Shown here in pieces: positions 27,129-34,977 of a DNA stretch of 64,000 nucleotides. The stretch is from Pseudomonas sp. MM213 (lineage in GTDB: Bacteria; Pseudomonadota; Gammaproteobacteria; Pseudomonadales; Pseudomonadaceae). Numbering within the stretch: position 1 is the first letter of the stretch; the number at the start of each line of letters is the position of its first letter. Below the pieces are notes generated by a model, which saw only the letters and a program-made list of their open reading frames with translations, was not told where the DNA came from and did not search any database. The DNA lies in contig NZ_CP081943.1 of the NCBI RefSeq assembly GCF_020423045.1, forward strand, positions 5,766,001-5,830,000, written 5' to 3'. Made by a program: the position numbers and the translations under genes.

Positions 27129-27497
27129 TCACCCAGAAACCAAATACGACCAAGCCTGCCCAAGTACAACCGCGCCAACAAAAACACTCACCGTCCCGGC
27201 AAACAAATGGCGCAGAAACAGATTCTCGGGCTGCTCAAGCCTCGCAATAAGCCACATCCACGTCCCAACCAACGTGCCTAGCCCAGCCATAATCGAATAC
27301 AACATAAATGGCTCTTCCGGCGACGGAGTCCCGCGGGCAGCTTGGGTCAATAGCTCCACCACTATCGCGACAATAAGGCCGCTCACAACCCCCGCCAGAT
27401 TCGCCAACCACACATTCAGTGTGCCACGACAGCGCACCACCCAAACCCACATCCCAAAGAATGTACCGTTAATAGCCAGCCAGTCGAACAACATCAT
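27129..27497 (-). CDS. Four-helix membrane protein, paralogue of 14005-14370
   Basis: 122 residues, four hydrophobic segments (WLAINGTFFGMWVWVV, WLANLAGVVSGLIVAIVVEL, FMLYSIMAGLGTLVGTWMWL, LFAGTVSVFVGAVVLGQAW). It has the same organisation and motifs as the protein at 14005 (R.RG..NVWLANLAGV, GTW.W.IAR, RH.FAG). No function is recognised. GGAG lies before the ATG at 27497. Confidence 0.75.
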   Translation of the reverse strand: MMLFDWLAINGTFFGMWVWVVRCRGTLNVWLANLAGVVSGLIVAIVVELLTQAARGTPSPEEPFMLYSIMAGLGTLVGTWMWLIARLEQPENLFLRHLFAGTVSVFVGAVVLGQAWSYLVSG

Positions 27498-27560
27498 TCA
27501 CTCCACTCCTTGGTTCAAAAAAATCAGGGCCAACATCACCCTACAAACAACCCCAACCCC

Positions 27561-27591
27561 CTGTAGGAGCCAGCTTGCTGGCGATAGCACC
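27561..27591 (+). repeat. Single REP
   Basis: CTGTAGGAGCCAGCTTGCTG followed by GCGATAGC, upstream of the membrane protein gene. Confidence 0.8.
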
Positions 27592-27683
27592 AAACCAGCC
27601 AACATCACCACCGAACGACTGCCACCATCGCAAGCAACCCGCCCCCACAGACTTCCTACCTTATCGACTGACGGCTACAACCC

Positions 27684-27989
27684 TTAAGCCTTCGCCCCCG
27701 CCCGCTTGGACCCCGACAAAGAATCCCGATCCCGCGTCAACACCTTCACCGCATCATCCACCAACGCCTTACTCATCGACGTCAAATAATGCGCAGCCCA
27801 GGCGTGGCGGTCGGTGTCTTTGGCGTAGGCAGCATCTTCGGTGAGTGTTTTGGCGAGGAACAGGAAATCGGAAGCCATAGATAACGCATCGCCGAGGGGG
27901 ACGTCGCGGGTGACGTGGAAGAGTGGTTGATCGCCGCAGTAGATGGCGGGGGTTAGGCCGATGGTTTTTAGTTCGGGTTGGTTGGTCAT
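27684..27989 (-). CDS. DUF3077-family protein, 101 aa
   Basis: Small cytoplasmic protein found mainly in Pseudomonas, function unknown. Family pattern: PLFHVTRDVPLGDALSMASD for the N-terminal part and HAWAAHYLTSMSKALVDDA for the C-terminal helix. GGAGG lies 6 nt before the ATG at 27989, so I reject a nine-codon upstream extension. A broken relative of this gene is found ~2.8 kb away, on the far side of the retron (30612-30685). Confidence 0.75.
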   Translation of the reverse strand: MTNQPELKTIGLTPAIYCGDQPLFHVTRDVPLGDALSMASDFLFLAKTLTEDAAYAKDTDRHAWAAHYLTSMSKALVDDAVKVLTRDRDSLSGSKRAGAKA

Positions 27990-28092
27990 TGGGCGCCTCC
28001 GAGGATGGAGAGGCAATGGGGGAGGGCGTTATGCGATTGGGAATTGCGTAGAGGGGAAAGCCAAATTTTGTACGGATTTATCTTGGTCATGG

Positions 28093-28347
28093 TCAACGTC
28101 CTTGATTTGAGGAGCTGCCACGAGCCTTCTCACGGGCTTGGGTGACAGCCGTGCGCGGGGTGAGAAACCGGCAATCAAGGCAACCGGTAGACCCGAAGGT
28201 CTCCCACGCACAGCCGCCATAAAGCCATATCGCAGACGAAAAAAAACGCCGCGATTGGTTTTGGGGCGCTTTGCGCCTTGATTGTTTCGGGTTCTCACAC
28301 CCGGTCGCTGAATTGGCAGCGACGGTGGGAGGTAACGCAGCCCCCAT
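28093..28347 (-). CDS. Possible small ORF in a Pseudomonas intergenic repeat-like segment
   Basis: An open frame runs from 28524 to 28093; 28347 is an internal ATG. The product (CENPKQSRRKAPQNQSRRFF, CLDCRFLTPRTAVTQAREKA) is Cys/Arg-rich and resembles short hypothetical proteins I recall from many Pseudomonas intergenic or phage-linked loci, so the DNA may be a dispersed element rather than a gene. It contains a hairpin, AGACCCGAAGGTCT (28191-28204). It lies directly upstream of the retron RNA candidate. Confidence 0.3.
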   Translation of the reverse strand: MGAALPPTVAANSATGCENPKQSRRKAPQNQSRRFFSSAIWLYGGCAWETFGSTGCLDCRFLTPRTAVTQAREKARGSSSNQGR

Positions 28348-28424
28348 TACCGCAACCTCCGAGCGGTCAGAAAACGAGCTCCCCTCGCTGAAAACGCTGG
28401 CGTTCGAAATGGCAAAAAAATTAC

Positions 28425-28625
28425 TTTCCTTAGTTCGATACAATTCTGGAGAAAATCCAGTACCACTACGCCAATGCTTGCGCCTGCATGAACGCTGGTG
28501 TAGTGTCACAACGCCTCCATTCAAGTATTAAATCGGGTTGTTCAAATGCGACCCAGCTCAGAAACGCTATAAGCAACATCGCGATGTGAATCACTCATGA
28601 TGTTATCTTAAAGGAATAAGGTGAA
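28425..28625 (+). ncRNA. Candidate retron msr-msd non-coding RNA
   Basis: The segment before the retron RT is packed with hairpins: CTGGA/TCCAG (28446-28460); a long stem CACTACGCCA/TGGTGTAGTG with an inner ATGC/GCAT (28464-28505), the best msd candidate; GGGTTG/CGACCC (28535-28554); and the palindrome ACATCGCGATGT (28576-28587). At the 5' end CCTTAG (28428-28433) resembles the a1-branch-G motif of known msr, with G28433 as branching candidate. CCTTA or TTCCTT can pair with TAAGG (28617-28621) or AAGGAA (28611-28616) as a2. Boundaries and the a1/a2 pairing are uncertain. Confidence 0.45.
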
Positions 28626-28627
28626 AT

Positions 28628-30313
28628 ATGAATGGAGGTTTTTTTCTTTCCTCAGATCATCTTGGTCCCACGACGACGCCTGACCAGCTCGCCACGATGC
28701 TTGGAACTGATTATGCCAAGTTGAAGTATTTTTATTATCGCAGTGGTATGCAGCAGCACTATCGTGAATTTAAGATCCCCAAAAAAAGTGGTGGGGTTCG
28801 CACGATACTTGCGCCGGGTGACAAGCTAAAGACTTTGCAGTTACGCCTGGCGAAAAGATTGACGCGTATGTATAGGCCCCGGAAAAGTGTCAAAGCATTC
28901 GTTGAAGGTACCTCAATAACGCACAACGCAGCAGCGCATTGTGGGAAGAAGTTTGTCTTTAATATAGACCTGAAAGACTTTTTCACTTCAATTACATTTG
29001 CACGCGTAAGAGGGCTTTTGATCGCTAAGCCGTACTCCCTCATGCCGGAGACTGCTACAGTTATCGCTCATTTAACTACTGTGGGTGGGGTTTTGCCCCA
29101 AGGTGCCCCTAGTTCTCCTGTCCTGTCAAATATGCTTTGTGCTAGTTTGGATCGAGACTTGTATTCGCTTGCCGTTAAGAATCATGCTGCGTATACCCGC
29201 TACGCCGATGACATAAGTTTTTCTTTTTATTGTCAGATATCCTATCTTCCTTCAGAGTTGGTGGTGACTACGGGTTCATCTGATAATTCAAATCATTACA
29301 ATAGTTTGGCTGGAGAGGAGCTCTCAAGATTAATATCTCGGCATGGTTTTAGAGTAAATGAAAAGAAGGTAAGGCTGCAGGCTTATACCGAAAGACAGGT
29401 GGTTACAGGACTTATAGTTAATCGTAAGCCTAACGTGGATAGGCGTTATATTCGTAAGACTTCTGCACTAATTCATGCTCTAGAAAAACTCGGTGCAGAG
29501 GAGGCCAATGCTGTACGAAAGGTAAAACAGCCGGATAGTACCACTCCATTGGAGGCTCATATACAAGGGAGGTTGCTTTTTATCAAGCAGGTAGTTGGTT
29601 TGGAGTCCGAAGTTTATAAGCGTTTGGCTGATCGATTTAACATGTTGCCAATACAATATAAGGTTCCAAAACCCGTTTCTGAAAAACTGGAAAAAGATTT
29701 AAATTTCAGAATCGGTAAGTATGTATTGGACAGGTGCTGGGTTGTTGATGTGTGTATCGATGTTCCAGGAGGGTGCGTAGTTTCGCAGGGGTCCGCATTT
29801 ATGATGAAAGGCCAACTCCTAATCACTTGCGCGCATGTACTTGCTGAGAAGAAGATTACAGTAAATGAGTGCGAAGTCTTTCGGGTCGACAGTCCCGATG
29901 AACGCTATGAGGCAAAGGTTATATATCGAAATGATCATGTGGACATAGCTATTCTCAAAATACAAGATGGACTCGAAAATTACGAGTCTTTTAACTTGGA
30001 AGAGGCTGAAGAGCCAAATATAGGTGATCGCGTTGTGGTTCTTGGGTTTCCTAACTTTAAAGAAGGTTCTACTTCGGTTGGGGTTATAAGGACCAAAATA
30101 TCGAATAAATATCCACTGGATAAACCAGGGGTCATGCATTCGGAAGTCGATAAGCTTTTGTATCCTGGTAATAGTGGTGGCCCGGTATTGGACTCGGCAA
30201 ATCACGTTGTCGGTATAGCTGCGCGCGGTGCGGCAGGAAATGCGGAAGGGCAAAATAGTTTTATTAGAGTTTCTGAATTACTTAAAATTCTTAAGGCTCG
30301 TCAGGTTGTATGA
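28628..30313 (+). CDS. Retron reverse transcriptase fused to a trypsin-like serine protease, 561 aa
   Basis: Residues 1-~345 are a retron RT: the retron-specific NAxxH box is present (NAAAH 100-104), with motif A FNIDLKDFF (D114), motif B QGAPSSP (158-164), catalytic YADD (192-195) and the VTG box (259-261). Residues ~370-561 form a trypsin-like protease with triad H403 (ITCAHVL), D439 (HVDIAIL) and S516 (PGNSGGPV). All catalytic residues are intact and no signal peptide is present. Retrons are anti-phage systems of RT, msDNA and effector; here the effector is probably the protease, in cis. AAGG precedes the ATG. AT-rich codon use unlike the neighbours marks it as acquired. Confidence 0.93.
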   Translation: MNGGFFLSSDHLGPTTTPDQLATMLGTDYAKLKYFYYRSGMQQHYREFKIPKKSGGVRTILAPGDKLKTLQLRLAKRLTRMYRPRKSVKAFVEGTSITHNAAAHCGKKFVFNIDLKDFFTSITFARVRGLLIAKPYSLMPETATVIAHLTTVGGVLPQGAPSSPVLSNMLCASLDRDLYSLAVKNHAAYTRYADDISFSFYCQISYLPSELVVTTGSSDNSNHYNSLAGEELSRLISRHGFRVNEKKVRLQAYTERQVVTGLIVNRKPNVDRRYIRKTSALIHALEKLGAEEANAVRKVKQPDSTTPLEAHIQGRLLFIKQVVGLESEVYKRLADRFNMLPIQYKVPKPVSEKLEKDLNFRIGKYVLDRCWVVDVCIDVPGGCVVSQGSAFMMKGQLLITCAHVLAEKKITVNECEVFRVDSPDERYEAKVIYRNDHVDIAILKIQDGLENYESFNLEEAEEPNIGDRVVVLGFPNFKEGSTSVGVIRTKISNKYPLDKPGVMHSEVDKLLYPGNSGGPVLDSANHVVGIAARGAAGNAEGQNSFIRVSELLKILKARQVV

Positions 30314-30595
30314 GTTAAGCTTTTTACAAAAGTGTCAGGCTGCTTCACTTTTAGGAGCGTGGCTGGGTGGATGCAGTTTAAAGTTGAAAGTAAGTAAGTC
30401 CTGTTATTTAATAATATCTTACATTTTTCGCGCTTGTGAGAAAAAATGCTCGGCAACGAAATGTTCCGAAAGTTTTGATTCTCTATAGCTTTAGGCGTTC
30501 GAGTCCCCTCTTTTAGTGTCTTACTGAAAACTGTCGGTAATATTTGATTTTCGTTTATATATAGTCGGGTCTCGGCTCTTTTGAAGAGCGGAAAG

Positions 30596-30612
30596 AAAAG
30601 GGGCAGATTTTT
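30596..30612 (+). repeat. GGGGCAGATTT-type short repeat
   Basis: AAAAGGGGCAGATTTTT, directly abutting the DUF3077 remnant. Confidence 0.6.
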
Positions 30613-30685
30613 CCACCGCCTTACTCATCACTGTCAAATTCTACGCAGCCCAACCGTGGTGGCTCTTATCATCGGCATAGGCAGA
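30612..30685 (-). pseudogene. Decayed DUF3077-family gene fragment
   Basis: Minus-strand translation gives AYADDKSHHGWAA-stop-NLTVMSKAV. It aligns without gaps to residues AYAKDTDRHAWAAHYLTSMSKAL of the intact gene at 27684-27989, with 14 of 23 positions identical. An in-frame TAG replaces a His codon, and the N-terminal and C-terminal parts are missing. DNA similarity is also visible (GCCTTACTCATC, CGCAGCCCA). It is flanked by GGGGCAGATTT-type repeats. Confidence 0.75.
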
Positions 30686-30713
30686 AAAATCGCTAATATC
30701 AAGCATCGGAAAA

Positions 30714-30764
30714 CTGGGGCAGATTTATTATTCAGAAATGAAAACAAATCTGTCACCTTTCTTT
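30714..30764. repeat. Inverted pair of GGGGCAGATTT-type repeats
   Basis: TGGGGCAGATTTATTATT on the left and AAATCTGTCACCTTT (inverse) on the right, separated by ~20 bp; could form a small hairpin. Confidence 0.55.
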
Positions 30765-30803
30765 TATTCTTTCTTATTCAAGTAAGCGTCGGTTAGAGGG
30801 TAC

Positions 30804-31490
30804 ATGCGTAAACGTTTGGGGTTGATCGGTGGGGTCGTTACGGCCGTTTACTTGTTTGGGCTGGCTGCGGTGGTGTCGGGTCGCGCCTGCACACTAATGA
30901 TCATGCCTTTGAATGAGGTGGGCGATTTTCTTGCAGGCGCTTTTGGCCCGGTCGCGTTTTTCTGGCTTATTCTAGGCTTTCTGCAACAAGGCGATGAACT
31001 GCGACAGGGCACTGAGGCGCTAAAGTTGCAGGCCGAAGAGCTCAGAAACTCTGTGGAGCAGCAGTCGATTATGGCGGCGGCTGCCACTCAGCAGATCAAA
31101 GCACAGCAGCAGGCGCTGCAACTGCAGTTGGAGGAAACGGAGCGCACCTTTCGGGCGAATTTCGTTTTTGGCGGCGGGCCCTCGGTCAGCTCCAATCACG
31201 GCGTAGGGTTCTATGCGGAAACAAGTATTGAGATCGGAGTCGCAAGGTCCGTTGCGCACGCAGTTGAAATAGCCATTGACCCACCTATTGGTGGAGTCAG
31301 TGAAGGAAAATTCGCAATGATTGACCTCAATCGCTCAGTTTCAATACCGGTAAAATTCATCGCGTTGCGGGAAACGTCAGGGAATGTCTCAATTTCTTAT
31401 GACGGTGCAGACGGAAAGCGTAGGAAAGAAAACTTCATGTATATGACGTTGAATGGGCACCCTTGGGTCGCGATCAAGAGAGCAGATTAG
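30804..31490 (+). CDS. Membrane-anchored coiled-coil protein of unknown function, 228 aa
   Basis: Two N-terminal helices (LIGGVVTAVYLFGLAAVVSG ~6-25; FLAGAFGPVAFFWLILGFLQ ~42-62) are followed by a long Gln/Glu-rich coiled coil (~63-118) and a beta-rich C-terminal domain (~120-228). The 'LNEVGDFLAGAFGPVAFFWL' pattern is widespread in hypothetical proteobacterial proteins. No enzymatic motif is seen. GC-rich codon use differs from the retron gene, so it is probably not part of the same transferred unit. GAGGG precedes the ATG. Confidence 0.7.
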   Translation: MRKRLGLIGGVVTAVYLFGLAAVVSGRACTLMIMPLNEVGDFLAGAFGPVAFFWLILGFLQQGDELRQGTEALKLQAEELRNSVEQQSIMAAAATQQIKAQQQALQLQLEETERTFRANFVFGGGPSVSSNHGVGFYAETSIEIGVARSVAHAVEIAIDPPIGGVSEGKFAMIDLNRSVSIPVKFIALRETSGNVSISYDGADGKRRKENFMYMTLNGHPWVAIKRAD

Positions 31491-31573
31491 CTGCGCGGCT
31501 TGGAGCAATATCTGATTCTCGAAGAACAGGGATGCTGCCGTAATGCTTACGCTATCATCTCGATATCAGGGAA

Positions 31574-31605
31574 AAGGGGAACAGGGAGAAGGGGGCAGAA
31601 TTATT
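31574..31605 (+). repeat. GGGG-CAGAATTATT repeat
   Basis: Two close G-rich motifs, GGGGAACAGG and GGGGGCAGAATTATTATT, similar to the copies at 30.6-30.8 kb. The gap 31491-31678 holds nothing else that I can identify. Confidence 0.5.
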
Positions 31606-31678
31606 ATTGGGCGGGCCCTGGCGGTCAGCGTCTATCGGACGTTCCGAGAGTGTCAGATTTTTAGGTAGTCCCTACAAT

Positions 31679-32008
31679 TCATTGAATGTCTTTTAGATAA
31701 TCCTTCAGCGCAATGAGCGGTACATCAAGCTGCTCCGCCGTCTGAACACTGGCAAACTCCCCCGCCAACCTCCGCAACTCGCGCCCCAATGGTTTATCCA
31801 TACCGCCTAAGGCGTCCAAGGCCAAACCTACACAGTGCGCCACTCTAAACTGAATACCCTCGATATCACCCCGGCGCACCAACAACCCAAATACCTCCCG
31901 CTCATAATCACTCATGATCGGATCATCCCGCAAAATCGGACTCGACCCCTCCGTCTCATAAGCCAGCTTGAGACAGAACAGAGCAACAGTTTCCAGCAGC
32001 AGTTCCAT
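31679..32008 (-). CDS. Small cytoplasmic protein of unknown function, 109 aa
   Basis: All-helical, leucine-rich, acidic protein (ELLLETVALFCLKLAYETEG, SDYEREVFGLLVRRGDIEGI). AAGGATT precedes the ATG at 32008, so I reject a 13-codon upstream extension. No family is recognised. It lies between the accessory stretch and tRNA-Leu, on the same strand as the tRNA, behind the tRNA terminator. Confidence 0.65.
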   Translation of the reverse strand: MELLLETVALFCLKLAYETEGSSPILRDDPIMSDYEREVFGLLVRRGDIEGIQFRVAHCVGLALDALGGMDKPLGRELRRLAGEFASVQTAEQLDVPLIALKDYLKDIQ

Positions 32009-32127
32009 GGGATGAATCCTTGAGAATTGTCGTACCCGCCGAAACAAGCGAGAAGGTCAAAAGCATCGCCAGCAAGCCGGTTCCCAGACGTCAGCGGGGT
32101 GCCAGGTGCTTTTCTACAGGCGAAAAA

Positions 32128-32152
32128 AAAGGCCTTGCAATGCAAGACCTTT
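32128..32152 (-). terminator. tRNA-Leu terminator
   Basis: Minus-strand hairpin AGGTCTTGCA/TGCAAGGCCT followed by a run of eight T; ends transcription just after the tRNA 3' end. Confidence 0.85.
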
Positions 32153-32160
32153 CTTAATTT

Positions 32161-32245
32161 TGGTGCCCCGAGGGAGACTCGAACTCCCACTCCTTTCGAA
32201 AACGGATTTTGAATCCGCCGCGTCTACCAATTCCGCCATCAGGGC
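32161..32245 (-). tRNA. tRNA-Leu (anticodon CAA)
   Basis: 85 nt including an encoded CCA (TGG at 32161 on the plus strand). Acceptor GCCCTGA (or GCCCCGA-like complement), D-loop GGAATTGGTAGACGC, anticodon loop TTCAAAA giving CAA (reads UUG), an extended variable arm typical of class II tRNAs, and T-arm GTTCGAGTCTC. The accessory stretch lies on the 3' side of this gene, the side where integrative elements normally insert, but no duplicated 3' end or integrase gene is visible. Confidence 0.95.
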
Positions 32246-32258
32246 TCAATGGCGGCGA

Positions 32259-32287
32259 AGTATAGAGATGAGATTACCGTCGGTCAA
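32259..32287 (-). promoter_or_regulatory. Sigma-70 promoter of tRNA-Leu
   Basis: On the minus strand TTGACC (32287-32282), a 17-bp spacer and TATACT (32264-32259), placed just upstream of the tRNA 5' end. Near-consensus. Confidence 0.8.
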
Positions 32288-32352
32288 TCAGGTACATAGA
32301 GAATTTTCACTATTTCGGCTAGACTTCCGGGCCCTGCTAGACGAACCCCATC

Positions 32353-34532
<2,180 letters not shown>

Positions 34533-34575
34533 GTTTTCTGACCCCAAGATTCAACATTTGCAACTGGAGTGCTAA

Positions 34576-34914
34576 ATGAGCTTTTTTATCTCGAATGCCA
34601 TGGCTGACGCCGCTGCACCGGCCGCTGCCGGCCCAATGGGTGGCGGTTTTGAGTGGATTTTCCTGGTCGGTTTCCTGGTCATCTTCTACCTGATGATCTG
34701 GCGTCCACAGGCCAAGCGCGCCAAAGAGCAGAAGAACCTGCTGAGCAGCCTGCAAAAAGGCGACGAAGTTGTGACCACCGGCGGCATCGCCGGCAAGATC
34801 ACTAAAGTGGCTGACGATTTCGTGGTTCTGGAAGTTTCCGACACCGTCGAAATGAAATTCCAGAAAGGCGCCATTGCCGCCACGCTGCCAAAAGGCACGC
34901 TGAAAGCGATCTAA
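34576..34914 (+). CDS. yajC: Sec translocase accessory subunit YajC
   Basis: 112 residues: a single transmembrane helix (WIFLVGFLVIFYLMIWRPQA) followed by a small cytoplasmic beta domain (KGDEVVTTGGIAGKITKV, FVVLEVSDTVEMKFQKGAIA). It associates with SecDF-YidC at the inner membrane. Located between tgt and secD as in most gammaproteobacteria. Confidence 0.96.
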   Translation: MSFFISNAMADAAAPAAAGPMGGGFEWIFLVGFLVIFYLMIWRPQAKRAKEQKNLLSSLQKGDEVVTTGGIAGKITKVADDFVVLEVSDTVEMKFQKGAIAATLPKGTLKAI

Positions 34915-34937
34915 GTTTCAACTTCTACTCAATCGAC

Positions 34938-34956
34938 GGGGCGCGCAAGGCGCCCC
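34938..34956 (+). other. Hairpin between yajC and secD
   Basis: Stem GGGGCGC/GCGCCCC with a 5-nt loop and no U-tract; probably a processing or stability element rather than a terminator. Confidence 0.5.
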
Positions 34957-34977
34957 GCGTCATAAGCGGGCGGCGTG

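Larger units (their letters stand above)
30314..30803. other. AT-rich non-coding stretch after the retron with repeats and gene remnants
   Basis: No credible intact gene. It holds short GGGGCAGATTT-type repeats and a decayed DUF3077-like fragment. The first ~250 bases are AT-rich like the retron gene and probably belong to the acquired segment. Confidence 0.6.

Noticed and set aside
30228..30488. 86-aa plus-strand frame at the end of the retron gene
   Set aside because: Starts inside the protease domain in another frame, lacks a ribosome site, and is Cys/Lys-rich with no recognisable pattern.
30581..30796. 71-aa plus-strand frame after the retron
   Set aside because: It runs across the short repeats and opposite to the DUF3077 remnant, so it is explained by those.
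32161..32245. Possible att site: a duplicated tRNA-Leu 3' end
   Set aside because: I looked for a second copy of GGTGCCCCGAGGGAGACTCG in the accessory stretch and saw none; also no integrase gene.
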